Origin: Paragonimus westermani
Lineage: Eukaryota > Platyhelminthes > Trematoda > Plagiorchiida > Troglotrematidae
Length of the DNA: 64,000 bases
Reading direction: 5' to 3'
Assembly (NCBI GenBank): GCA_008508345.1
Contig: QNGE01002363.1
Coordinates: 1-64,000, forward strand
Shown: positions 1-9,858 of the stretch, piece by piece
Numbering within the stretch: position 1 is the first letter of the stretch
How the letters are laid out: every line of letters starts with the position of its first letter
Notes under the pieces: model-generated
Database searches by the model: none
The model's input: the letters and a program-made list of their open reading frames with translations, nothing else
Told to the model about the DNA's origin: nothing
Position numbers and translations under genes: made by a program

Positions 1-797
1 ACGGTGGCATAAGGTTGGGGAAACTCTGGGCGTACAAATTCAAGATCTAGCACTGCAAGGTTTGTTCGACGGGCTGCTTGGGAGGATGATTCAATCTGCG
101 AAATATAATGCGGAATCATTTTATCCTTTTATCTACACCTAGACGGTGTGATGTTTTTCCAGACAGTGCAATACATCTACACACTCGAAGAGTCCGCTCT
201 AATGTAGCAAGCCGATCAACCTCATGGATTCGAATGAGAAAAGAAGTTGGCCAGTGACACACGGGCGTTTGCTGTACGAACTATGAAATGCACGCACAAA
301 GTTGATGGTACCAGCACCATTTCAGACGTTTCAAAGTGCTGGGAGTAAATCGAAATATTGGCATTTTTACATGCTTTTCCCTGTTTTCACTAAATTGATA
401 GTGGAAAATATGGGTTTTAAACAGGTACGATGTGTGCTCGATAACAAGAGCAGATACGGTCGCAAACCGGATCTCCAACGTATTCACGCAATCTTCGGTC
501 ATTACATATATAAAAACTACCTGCACTTAACGAAAATACTTGTTACCTGTAGCACCACATATCGAAACTCAAAACGTTTTAAGTCGGAGTTGGATGTGTG
601 CCATTTACCTGAGCCAGAGCGAAAACTTCGGAGCTTCTTCCACATCTGCTCTTTAAAGTGGCAGACCATTTATTAAATAGGTATTCTGACATTAGCAAAG
701 GGCTAATAGGCTACTTAATGCAATAAGACAGGAGAGTGGGCGGTTGATTAAATTATTTGTAGCATGGTGAAGATATCTCCGGGAAAAGAGTTACGAA
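1..797. other. Unannotated sequence left of element A
   Basis: No recognisable gene. A 124-codon open frame on the plus strand (302-676) starts MMVPAPFQTF and matches no family I know. It lies against an 81-codon frame on the other strand and is probably chance. No repeat shared with the rest of the window was noticed here. Confidence 0.4.
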
Positions 798-1096
798 TGT
801 AGAGTTCAGACGAGCTATGGCCGGTCAGTTACGAACAACGCAACGAGTAGACAAGAAATGTATTGCCGACACGTGAAATCGACGAGAGCGAGCGAAGATC
901 GAGATGAAACGTCAGTACAGCAAAACGTCAAGCGAGCAGGCACCAGAACAGAACGTTCGAGTGCGCGGGTGACATGCCGGTGACCATACTCGTTGAAACA
1001 AGCGTTTGAGCGCGTACAAAATGTGGGGAGGAGAAAGAGTACAAATGCTAACTGTAACTTCAACACAGTTAGCAATATACAAATAGGTTCGCTACT
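798..1096 (-). repeat. 3' LTR of element A
   Basis: Direct repeat of 5708-6008. The stretch 808-1041 matches the other copy base for base, while the last 55 or so bases (about 1042-1096) differ at roughly one position in six. On the minus strand a purine-rich run (GCGGGGAAG) sits just upstream of the repeat start and would serve as polypurine tract. The outer boundary was set at TG/CA-like ends and may be off by a few bases. Open frames inside it have no independent support. Confidence 0.8.
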
Positions 1097-1736
1097 GAAC
1101 TTCCCCGCTAGATGACAACCAGAGTGTTGACTTCGACAATGTAGGAGTTTTTAAGTTACCCGGAACCGTTGACCCGAGCATGAACGGTCAAATTTACTCC
1201 TACCGTAGAGCTTGCGCCCACGTCCGGTGGAAAATGGGGAGGAAAACACCAGAAGGTTTATGGCAGGGCACAGTCGGGCAGGTTAATAATTGCGGGCAAC
1301 AGGGGAATTGGGAACAGACAGGTTGTGGTCGGCCTAGTAGGGCCGTAGCCTTGTTCACGTCCATCGTAGGCGCTCTTCGCAGGAATTCGAGCGTCTTCTC
1401 GTAATGCACGCTCTCAGTGCCCCATGTAGATGATGGATGGTTAATTCCAGGTATATAGAATATACAGTCCTCTTAAGTGGAAAACGATAACCTCACCGGA
1501 CTTTCTGACTCCATGGCGTCCGATAAAATAAGGCTTGCTTTTGCTTTTTGGAAGAAAACGTCTCGTCGACAGTCTGCTGTACGTCAGGCCATCTAAAATC
1601 AACTTGGTAAGGAAGTGTGACAACAAATATTAGAGGCAGCAGACGTCCACGTAATCTGCGAATTGCACTTGCCTCCGCAAATCTCGCCCGCGTCTGCTCT
1701 GGGGCTTGGCTCTGTCGAGGCAGGCGGAGTTGCAAC
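1097..1736 (-). other. Element A, segment between integrase and 3' LTR
   Basis: Internal retrotransposon sequence without a recognisable domain. Short frames on both strands (for example 1180-1404 plus and 1200-1409 minus) overlap each other and look like chance. It may hold the degenerate end of the integrase frame and 3' untranslated sequence. Confidence 0.5.
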
Positions 1737-2868
1737 CTAAACGGAATCTGTACCAACGCTAGGTAATGCACCGACCGAAGAGGGCGTTGCTGTTCGCGAA
1801 TCAGTTTCCTTTCCGGATACCCCTATAAACGCTTGTTTCAGTCTATCAATTGAGATCACCTCGCGTTTACCATTGCGTTCTAACACGAAAGTTTTGGCAT
1901 AGCGTGCGAGTACGCGGAACGGTCCGGCATACGGCGGATGAAAAGGTCTTCGAGAAGTAACCGCACAAACCATAACATGAGAACAAGTTGACAGACGAGG
2001 ATGTGCATACGTTGGCGTCGTCTGTTCTCTCGGTGGAAGGGGTCGGAGTCGTCTCATGTTTTGGGTTAACTGCTCACCGTATTCCGCGAAGTTGTTGGGT
2101 CCCGTTGCGCGTGGGGCAACCAACTCGCCGGGCAAACGTAAGGAGCACCCATAGACTAACTGGGCGGGGGTGGTATGCAGATCTGCCTTCAGCGTGTTCC
2201 GGATACCTAACAAACTAGTGGAAAAAGCTCGTGCCATGAGGGATTGTTGCTAGCTGATAGTGAACTTTTCGATTGCCGATGAGAACGCTCAACCAACCCG
2301 TTGGCTGCCGGGTCGTAATCTGTTGTGCGAATTCTACTACAGCCTAGGGCGTTGAGGAATAAAATGAAGGCCAAGTCAAAATGTGACCCGCCGTCGGTAG
2401 TCACTACAACAGGGCAACCAAACTGAGCGACCAAACGTTCCAAGAATGCCCGTGCGACGGTTTCCGACGAGCAAGCAGGAATTGGTATAGCACCTGGCCA
2501 ACGCGTAAACCTGTCTACGCATGTCAGGATGTAAGTATACCCACCCGAGGGTGGCAAGAGTTCGACCAGGTCGACATGCGCATGACAGAAACTCTTATCG
2601 GGGGCTGCAAAACTTTCCACTGGGTACGCGTGTGACGATGGATCCCTGACTGCTGGTGGTTTATGCATGCTTTCGCCCATGTGCGGACGTCGCGATTGAC
2701 GTTGCACCAGACAAAGCGCTGTGTGACCATTTTGACTCTTGAATGTATGCCAGGGTGAGACATGTTTTGCAACGTTTCGAAAATTCGGCGGCGGAAGGCC
2801 AATGGAATAACCGGGTGAGAGATACTTTGTGAAGTGTCACAAATAATCATCCCTTCGGAGGAATTCAT
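1737..2868 (-). pseudogene. Element A integrase (zinc-binding, DDE core, GPY/F module), frameshifted
   Basis: Three overlapping minus-strand frames (2524-2868, 2207-2707, 1737-2237) together carry one gypsy integrase, which would insert the cDNA into the genome. The first holds the HHCC zinc-binding part (SHPGIH and later CINH, where the last ligand should be Cys). The second holds the catalytic core: Asp in HVDLVEL, Asp in TTDGGSHF and Glu in NGLVERSHR are all present. The third ends with the C-terminal module (PPYAGPFRVL through ISIDRLKQAF). The core is better preserved than the zinc finger. Two frameshifts separate the three pieces, so no single product can be made. Assignment to the family is firm; inactivity is inferred from the breaks. 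Confidence 0.88.
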
Positions 2869-3060
2869 GGGGAAAACACTTTCTTACTTGAGGGAACTGG
2901 ACCGCCGGAGTTGTTCTATCTCCGGGTCGTCGTCCTATGTGGCTGTGATTGCCGACAGCTCTACTGAGCTTTCTGCCGTGCTCAGTGCAGCATTAACGAG
3001 CGAGACAGCATAGGCAACTGGGCTCGCAATACCTGAAATATGACGAATATCGGCCGTGAA

Positions 3061-4358
3061 CTAAGCGATATAATCCAGGTCTCTGGTCTCTATGAGGGAA
3101 TACCTGTCCTTTGTCGAGCGTAACGTGTACGTTAGCGGCTTATGGTCTGTGAATACGATGAAGTCACCGTCTCCAAGGACATGTCGAAAATGGCGGATAC
3201 CGAGATATACCGCTAACAACTCCTTCCCAAAAGCACTATACCACGACTCAGTTGGTTGTAACCGTTTACAGATAAAGGCTAATGAGTACCACTGGGCACC
3301 GAGTTGCTGCTGCAGAACCGCCCCTACAGCCACGTCTGATGCATCCACGCTTAGTGTCAAGGGAGCAGACGGATGATGATGCGACAGCGATGCTATATTG
3401 GCGATAGCCCTTTTTTAAATAATGAAGGCAATTTTTACGGCCTTTGGGCATAAGAATGAACGTGCCGTATCTTTGAGCAGGTCGGTGAGCGGTTGCATTA
3501 TACGGGGCCAGTTAGGGATGAAACGACGGTAAAAATCACCAAAACATCAAAACGTCGGAATTGTTTGAACGATATGGGCTCCGAGTAGTCCACTATTGTC
3601 TGTACTTTGTCGGGGAGAGGTTCGATCCCGCTCGCAAATATACTGTGACCTAAGAATGCTACGCCGGACGCTCCGAAAGAGCATTTAGCTAGATGTATGA
3701 TCACTCCATGATGCGACAATCGTTTGAATAATGAATGCAAGTGTACGCAATGTTCCTCCTGCGATGAGCTAACCACCAAGATATCATCTAAGTACGGATA
3801 TGCACCGTCCAGTCCACGACACACGTCATGAATAAAACGTTGGAAAGTCTGAGTGGCGCTGCTCAGACCAAACGGCATGCGTAAGAATTCAAAAAGTCCA
3901 AACGGTGTTATGACTGCTGTCTTTGGGACGTCTTCGGGGGTTACGGGAATGTGGTTGTGAGCGCGCACTAGGTTGATTTTTGTGAATAGCCGTTTCCCTG
4001 ACAGGTTTGCCGTCAAGTCCCGAAAATGGGGAACTGGATACCTATCGGGAGTGGTTGCGTTGTTCAACGCTCCATAGTCGCTGCACGGGCGCCAGTCGTT
4101 GTCAGTTTTTCTAGGCACCATGTACAATGGCGAAGCCCACGGACCACTGGACGAACGGATAATGCCGAGTTGGATCATATGCTCGAATTCGGCTCGGGCA
4201 ATTTCGAGCTTATCGGGAGCTAAACGGCGTGGACGACCTCGAACTGGCGGCCTTCGTGTGACAATGTGATGTGCGACGTCGGTTGTCACGGCCAGTACTT
4301 CGTTAGCGGGGCGGATCAGTCGAGGGAATTCAGATAAAGTTTCCCGTAAGGCTCGCAA
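3061..4358 (-). pseudogene. Element A reverse transcriptase and RNase H, frameshifted
   Basis: The frame at 3498-4358 (286 codons) is a Ty3/gypsy reverse transcriptase that would copy element RNA into DNA. It contains the primer-grip region MPFGLSSATQTFQRF and the catalytic box YLDD in AYPYLDDILV. The motif A box reads FTKINLVRAHNH, so the metal-binding Asp expected after KI is Asn. RNase H follows in frames 3266-3451 and 3061-3360, with its acidic residues visible (LSVDAS, FGKELLAV, VFTDHKPL). A frameshift near 3,450-3,500 splits the two. The motif A substitution alone should abolish polymerisation. It sits upstream of the integrase and downstream of the protease, as in functional gypsy pol genes. 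Confidence 0.9.
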
Positions 4359-4790
4359 ACTAGGGGATTGGCTAGCATAGGACTGATCGAAGCCGCGTGC
4401 GACGACTTGCCCACAACGTCTAGTTTTGTCGAGCTATCGATCAGACGCGATCGACATGCGTCGGCTAGTAAATCAAAATATCGGAGGAAGGCGATACCAA
4501 CAATAGATAAAAGAATATCGGCCACAAGAAAAACCCAGGGAAAATTGTGTCTAAGACCGAAGTTTGAATTCAACAGCAAACTACCGAAGGTTCTGATGGA
4601 CGTGCCGTTTGCAGCTCGCAGAGTAGTACCGGACTCTGATCGCGCATCCATTACTGAATGCGAGATGACAATAACCTCCACTCATGTGTCGATTAAAAAA
4701 TGCACTTTGGAGGTTAAAGCCCTCAGAAAGAAAAGGCGACTGTTGTTTGCCTGGTCTATGGCTGTCGTCATTAGGACACGCCGGCCCGCT
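4316..4790 (-). pseudogene. Element A retropepsin-like protease with stop in active site
   Basis: The minus-strand frame 4316-4681 carries the body of an aspartic protease of CsRn1-like elements: TLRAANGTSI, LNSNFGLRHNF and VADILLSIVGIAFLRYF, in the order typical for this family. Directly upstream, in the same reading frame, comes SRLFFLRAL and then LIDT followed by a TGA at 4682-4684 where the Gly of the Asp-Thr-Gly active site belongs. Protein continues after the stop with VEVIVIS, the usual follow-on. The enzyme would process the Gag-Pol polyprotein. The single nonsense change hits the catalytic loop itself. Family assignment is confident from the pattern of conserved blocks. Confidence 0.82.
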
Positions 4791-5641
4791 AGTTTAAGCG
4801 TTTGTTAACACGTCGGCTACATGGCGATCGGCATCGTCTGGCGTTTCCACCATACGTCTCATGATACCAACAAACACTGCCAGTCTTTAGTCCGGGCGGT
4901 GATCAGGCGCGCGTTTGGGGAGTTCTAGACGGTGATTCATTGCGCTGAATGCTGGCACAAAGATCAGCCAGTTCACTCCGCGACTAAGCTATCTCGGCGT
5001 TCGTTTCTAAGGCGTCGCGTTCATGGCATTCGAATGATTTCCGCAGGCTTTCTATTTCAGCGTCCTTCGTGCCCAACAGATGATCCGCCGGACTGTTCGA
5101 GTTAACTATTTGCCCAACTACTGCTGGCTGCCCTGTGCCTCGTAAACGCCCATGTATTGCATCGACCGAAACCGCTAGGTCACTTAACGAACGTGGGATT
5201 AACACGGAAAGTAGCCCCTATGTGAAATCAGATAACCTCTTTCTCCACAACTCCTACAAAAACTACTCAGAAAACTGTGATTTGTCTGCTACATGTCGCA
5301 TCTCCCGAAGAAGAACCGACGAATCTTGTCCCTCAACTGTAGCCGTTGGAGCAGTTGTTACAAACGTATTTTACTGGATGGCTGTGTTTCCTTGAGAGTC
5401 ATTTGCTTAGTGGATCCATAACGATCGGTTGTCGACCCTAGTAAGATATCACTAATCAGGTTCGCATATTTCGGAGAAGACGCAGTACAAGCTGCGAGAA
5501 CTTGTCCGAGTCACTTGCTATGCGCCGGTTGCCGAACTTTATTTTCAACACAGCGACCCACAGCTCTGGATCGAGATCCCCAAAAGCGGGAGCAGCTGGC
5601 GTGATCAACGAGAATTCGGACTTGACCTCTTCAATGTCCAT
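4791..5641 (-). pseudogene. Element A gag, degenerate
   Basis: The minus-strand frame 5456-5641 begins MDIEEVKSEF and continues with LDPELWVAVLKIKFGNRRI and SDKFSQLV, the start of the capsid-like protein in CsRn1-type elements (Pro-rich lead, Asp-Pro-Glu-x-Trp, then Arg-Ile-xx-Asp). A second open piece (4984-5205) may be the more C-terminal part, with charged helical sequence. No intact zinc knuckle was found between gag and protease. The frame is interrupted several times. Gag would form the particle that packages element RNA. Assignment rests mainly on the N-terminal motif and on position after the 5' LTR. Confidence 0.65.
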
Positions 5642-5707
5642 AGCGACCGAGCAAATGGAAACATATATATATGCATTATGTGTACAATATACGCAGCCAA
5701 AACGTAA

Positions 5708-6008
5708 TGATTGGAGGTGAGACGAGCTATGGCCGGTCAGTTACGAACAACGCAACGAGTAGACAAGAAATGTATTGCCGACACGTGAAATCGACGAGAG
5801 CGAGCGAAGATCGAGATGAAACGTCAGTACAGCAAAACGTCAAGCGAGCAGGCACCAGAACAGAACGTTCGAGTGCGCGGGTGACATGCCGGTGACCATA
5901 CTCGTTGAAACAAGCGTTTGAGCGCGTACAAAATGTGGGGAGGAGAAAGAGTGCAAATGCTAACCGTAACTTTGACGCAGTTGGCAATAAACAAATAGAG
6001 TTGTTACA
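5708..6008 (-). repeat. 5' LTR of element A
   Basis: Partner of 798-1096, same orientation. On the minus strand it begins TGTAACAACTC, close to the TGTAGCGATC start of the element B LTRs. Most of the repeat is identical to the other LTR, but the first 60 or so bases on the minus strand differ. I could not identify a convincing tRNA primer-binding site just downstream. Confidence 0.8.
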
Positions 6009-6347
6009 CAAAGAGGACCTCCGGGAATTTCCACAGTGCTTTGTTAAAACTGGTCGCAATGACACAAGTGCTCAGGAGGTGACGTAATTGTGAAAATCTG
6101 CAAAGAAACTAAAGGAAAAACAATCATGCATCAACACAAACAAAGTAAACATTTTGTCACATAAATGAAAATTATGAACATGTAAAACCGCAACACATTG
6201 GATATTTGCAAACGATGTGACCGGCCATCTATAAAACTAAGCAGAAAGGCTGGTTCTTCAGTACAAACGCACTGAGCGGTCATGCATATATCAGAATTTC
6301 TGAACATCTCCCGTCCTGACATTCCAAACAGATCGATTGCTTGAACG
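6009..6347. other. No gene seen
   Basis: Flanking sequence between the 5' LTR of element A and SINE copy S1. An 87-codon minus frame (6131-6394) runs into the SINE and has no recognisable content. Confidence 0.4.
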
Positions 6348-6527
6348 TTATTTTCAAGTTGACCATCACTCACATTTGATCGCAGCGTTCGCATTCAGAT
6401 AGACTTTCCGACCAGCCTCTTTCGAAAAGAAGCACTAGATTCGAGTTTCGCTCTCATTAGAGCTCGTCAGTAGTGCATATCCTTGCCACGGCCGGGATTT
6501 GAACTCCGGACATTCCAATCATGAGGC
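6348..6527 (-). mobile_element. SINE copy S1 with hammerhead ribozyme, truncated by assembly gap
   Basis: tRNA-related short retroposon on the minus strand. Reading from the gap at 6528: CCTCATGATTGG, a B-box-like stretch (GAGTTCAAATCC), a hammerhead ribozyme (6476-6432), the shared 3' body (CTTTTCGAAAG, GATCAAATGTGAGTG) and an A-rich end (TTGAAAATAA). The A box seen in other copies (GGCGCAGTGG) lies beyond the gap and is missing. Seven further copies (S2-S8) are listed separately. Such elements would be transcribed by RNA polymerase III and spread with LINE machinery. Confidence 0.85.
6432..6476 (-). ncRNA. Type I hammerhead ribozyme, core intact
   Basis: Self-cleaving RNA motif read 5' to 3' on the minus strand. 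Stem I strand GCACTA, then core CTGACGA, stem II GCTCT-AATG-AGAGC (five pairs, tetraloop), GAA, minimal stem III ACT-CG-AAT, cleavage-site C, then TAGTGC closing stem I (six pairs). All invariant core bases are present. Stem III has one mismatch (C opposite A). Outside stem I, AAGGA upstream can pair with TTCTT downstream, leaving a UAU bulge. That resembles the bulged stem I which docks on loop II in natural type I hammerheads such as the schistosome Smα ribozymes. Activity is inferred, not shown. Confidence 0.85.
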
Positions 6528-6528
6528 N
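6528..6528. other. Assembly gap (single N)
   Basis: An undetermined base placed between the 5'-truncated SINE S1 and an inverted copy of the SINE tail. The join may have been made across a repeat, so linkage over this point is uncertain. Confidence 0.9.
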
Positions 6529-6581
6529 GATCAAATGTGAGTGATGGTCAACTTGAAAATAAACCAAATCCCCGACTACTC
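6529..6581 (+). repeat. Inverted copy of SINE 3' tail
   Basis: Bases 6529-6562 are the exact reverse complement of 6348-6381 (34 of 34). The sequence continues CGACTACTC, which also follows the tail of SINE copy S2 near 58,520-58,530, so it is a genuine SINE end facing the other way. Confidence 0.85.
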
Positions 6582-7352
6582 ATCAGTATACTTTATTTCG
6601 TTGTTTAACTCACTTGAACATTACGGTTTAAGAAAACGTTGGGCAATCATAAAACAGCATATCTAACTGGCGTAAGCAGTGTTACTCGACAAACGGTGCA
6701 CAACACTAAGTGTTCATCTAACATCAGTTTGTTTTTTAAACTGAGGTCTCTAGCTGTGTAGATATACATGTCTGCATAAGTTTACTGGTGCCGTTCAGCT
6801 TTGTTGCAGCAAGTTTACCACTATCAGCGACACTCGTACCCGAAATTCCCCAACTCTACTCCAATGCAGACGAATACGAAAACAAACCGTGAGTCAACTC
6901 ACCGTACAAACAGGAAGATCGTACTGAGCAAAAACCGAGGAGCTAGGATGGTAAACGTAGGTGAACCGTTATGGAAACTGCACGAGTGCTGCCGTAGAAA
7001 GAAAGTTTTAGTAGCATTGTGATTAGGAACAGTGACTGGAAACGTCAGGTGTATTCCGGATGTCAAAGACCGCGATATTGTTACTGTAACGATTCACGTC
7101 TGATTGTTGAGTTACGCGTAGCCCATAAAACTTACCCCAAAATGAGAACAAGATTGGATCCAACAATTTCTACGGTACTATTAACGCAATGCATCTATAA
7201 TTACAAAAGGCAAACCTCAATCGTTCGCGACGATAGTCTCGTCCAGCAAAATCAACAGCTTCTCAACAGGACCAACAAGGTCAAAGGTGAACCGACAGGC
7301 CAGCAGACCAGAATAAGAATGACCACTCGCGTGGCGGACATTTAATGACATT
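6582..7352. other. No recognised gene; two overlapping plus-strand open frames
   Basis: Frames 6801-7022 (73 codons) and 7019-7345 (108 codons) follow each other on the plus strand and overlap by four bases. Their products are basic and Asn/Thr-rich and match nothing I recognise. No promoter, splice or repeat evidence supports them. Confidence 0.35.
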
Positions 7353-7520
7353 AGTTTAATAAAACTAAATGGGGTCGGTTAGGTAGTGGGAAAAAGTGTT
7401 GGGTTAGTGGGAAAAACGGGGAAAGCAAACGATGGGAACAAATTTTCTCAGTTCGTGGATCAACAAATTTACAGTCACATTTGAATATAGATTAAAATAG
7501 TGGAAATAGTAGCGGCTTAT

Positions 7521-7827
7521 TGCGCAGTAACCAGTGTGTGGAAACTTCCTCGCAAAGTTTTACTCCAGGTTCGGTAAGTTACCCAGTGACAATGATTCTG
7601 AAGACAACAAACAGCGCTGTACTGTATATATTGCCACGACCGATGAAAATGTAAGTGTACATCCAGCAAGCGTCCTGCGTACAGCGCGTGGGACGGAAAA
7701 GGTGAGGAATTCCCAATTGGCGGAAACAGAGCATATAATTAGGTCGAACAAACATGCTTCAACAGTAAATATCAAATTTTATAGCAAAATACCAAGAAAA
7801 ATGGAACCATTCTAAAAGATCGCTACA
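7521..7827 (-). repeat. 3' LTR of element B, first copy
   Basis: 307-bp LTR equal in length and position to 18,550-18,856. On the minus strand it starts TGTAGCGATC and ends GCGCA. A purine-rich stretch (GAAAGGAAGC) precedes it on the minus strand. Open frames inside (for example 7534-7815 on the opposite strand) recur only because the LTR recurs. Confidence 0.82.
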
Positions 7828-8466
7828 GAGCTTCCTTTCAGTAGGCCATTCTCATAAACAAGGGCCTTCGTTACAATGATGGGGGTAGCAAAATTTACCG
7901 TTAGTTGCTAGCTGAATGTCCAGCAAGTAAAAAGCACAGGAGAATAACAACCGGGACAGTCCGTAAGATGGTCGGTCGTGGAATAACGGTGCGCTGTTTA
8001 GGCCCGTTATTTGAGTTCAGCCTTCAGTATATATCTACCACAGCGGGCTACCCAACCCTGGCAGACTCGCAAGTGAGAAAAAATTGGAGAGGTAGGTTTA
8101 CCCACTGGTGAACGGTAATATGCCGCAGTGGTCTCTCCACTGCACCAACTACAGGTAATCTAAAGCCAAACGAACTGTGAAGTGCTTATGCCAGGTAGGA
8201 AAAAGCACCGTTTGCCATTAATGTGCTTTTGGAGAACTGGTATCCTTGCATTTGTTGACCAATGTTCTGCGCTGATTTCTTTAGGATAACCTTGAAAAGG
8301 ACTCGAAAAATTGTTTGTGTATACAGAGAAAACATAGTATCAAATATCAGAGACAAGACAGATGTTACAAACGAGCATTTTAGATGTAGGAATCATTAAC
8401 GTACTCAGCAAATATTACAAGCCTTCGCACTCTTTTGCCCTGTTTTTCGTGCAATGGAGGAGAAGG

Positions 8467-9290
8467 TTAAGGGCACACGTCAGATGCGTTGGGTGGGTGT
8501 TCTGAACGGGATGGCGGAACTGAACATGTGGGCAGAACAGTGGGTGCACCTTCTCCAACGAACGTGTGCTTTGCTTGACCAGTCGAAATGACCTCGCCTA
8601 TTGCCATCACGCTGGACAATAAAAGACTTTTTGCTTCGTTGTAATACAGGAAAAAGACCTGTATGTGGCGGCTGCGGAAGCTTGTGAGAGCTGTCTGTGC
8701 GTATGAAGACGTGGGAGCAGGAAGAAGGTTTTTCGTGTAAATAGAGGGGTGGCGACAACTCTCATGGTTAAACTGAAAGTAACTATTGCATGTGACGTGC
8801 TGAGCGCGCTGCATATCTTTCGTGATCGACAGGCATGGTTGTCGATGGAAACATCAATTCCATAGGAATACGTAGGGTGCAACAGTAGACGAGTTGAGCT
8901 GTTGCGGCTTCCAAATTCACCTTAACGGTGTTACGCAACACAGGAAGAACTAAAGGCGAATCATCTGATCAGGTGAAGTTAAAGGGTGCACAGAGGGCTG
9001 CATTCAGCTGACGATGGAAGCATTCTACCACCTCGTTGGACTCTGGGTGATAAGCAGTAGTGCACATGTTTGCAGCCAAGGTTGTTCAAAAGATTTGCAA
9101 AAGACCCTTTAAAATGAAAACCACAATCGATTGTCACGGCTACAGGACAACCAAAACGGGCCATCCAACGTTCCAAAAGGTCGTATACCGCTGTTTCGGA
9201 AGCGCAATCAGGGAGTGGGATTGCCTCCGTCTAACCAGTATGACGGTCGACACAAGTCAGGAAGGAGGTAAATCCGCCAGAAGGTGACAA
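8467..9290 (-). pseudogene. Element B integrase, 3' part, first copy
   Basis: Minus-strand pieces of the gypsy integrase. Frame 8979-9176 (MERWMARFGCPVAVT) holds the second catalytic Asp in TIDCGFHF, then shifts frame. The catalytic Glu region (VVECFHRQL) follows in another frame near 9000-9050. Frame 8480-8758 holds the C-terminal GPY/F-type module (HTGLFPVLQRSKKSFIVQR). The sequence is almost identical to 19,509-20,205. It is non-functional through frameshifts. The role, if intact, would be insertion of element cDNA. Confidence 0.8.
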
Positions 9291-9632
9291 TTGTTGAAAT
9301 ATCGCTACCTTCCGGAACGAGAGCAAAAGTCAGTCTTCGTGGTACGAAGCAAATCTCCGTTTGTTGAGTTTTTATTGGCTGTTTAATAGACTAGACGCAT
9401 CGGTAAAATGAAGAATTACAATTGATGTTGACGCTCTCGCTTTCTCATTGGTCGGCTCGACTCCACTTGAAGCTCGTTTGTTTCAACGCGTGACGCACTT
9501 AAACAACTTGTTTTGCTCCGGTGCTCATTATAACAAAATCCGATGCTGGAGCAGCGTGCCGTGCTGATTGGTCCCCGCGCTGACACACAAGTCTGTCCGT
9601 GTTTTCGACACTGATCGGCCCTAGACTTCTGC

Positions 9633-9858
9633 CTTACTCTCACTTGCAGCTCCGTTGTGTTGTTTGCAAGGTGTAGGCACCTTGATGCTGAATGTTTGAA
9701 TAGGGACGTAGTCATTTTCAGTAGTTAGGTCCTTTCCCGTCCCCTTCTTTATCCTTCTATCTTTCTATATAGGGTTTGCTTTTTCTTCATGGTTGTGTGG
9801 CAGTTGAGCATTAGTGTTAACCACTGATGTATTGCTGTCTATGATGATGATGATGATG
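9633..9858 (+). mobile_element. 5'-truncated non-LTR retroposon tail with target-site duplication
   Basis: 226-bp insertion ending in a GAT/ATG repeat, flanked by AGACTTCTGC at 9623-9632 and 9859-9868. The paralogous locus at 20,652-20,661 has this 10-mer once with no insertion, so it shows the empty site. The 3' portion (from about 9668) matches 44,150-44,337, and its last 50 bases match 62,278-62,327. The short simple-repeat tail resembles RTE-type LINEs or SINEs mobilised by them. Confidence 0.9.

Larger units (their letters stand above)
798..6008 (-). mobile_element. Element A: CsRn1-like Ty3/gypsy LTR retrotransposon, degenerate
   Basis: A 5.2-kb element on the minus strand bounded by two direct repeats of about 300 bp (798-1096 and 5708-6008). 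Reading right to left it holds gag, retropepsin, reverse transcriptase/RNase H, and integrase with a GPY/F module, which is the Ty3/gypsy order. The wording of the protease and integrase segments resembles the CsRn1 lineage of trematodes, and the total length near 5 kb fits. The coding part is broken by a stop at the protease active site, by frameshifts, and by an Asp-to-Asn change in the RT, so it cannot move by itself. No convincing 5-bp target duplication was seen: flanks are ACGAA on the left and CAAAG on the right. Confidence 0.85.

Noticed and set aside
815..1075. 86-codon frame with a hydrophobic start that recurs at 5727-6065
   Set aside because: Recurs only because both lie in the LTRs of element A; no start context or domain.
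7534..7815. 93-codon frame conserved at 18,563-18,844 and 23,945-24,223
   Set aside because: It lies in the element B LTRs on the strand opposite to the element; conservation reflects the repeat.
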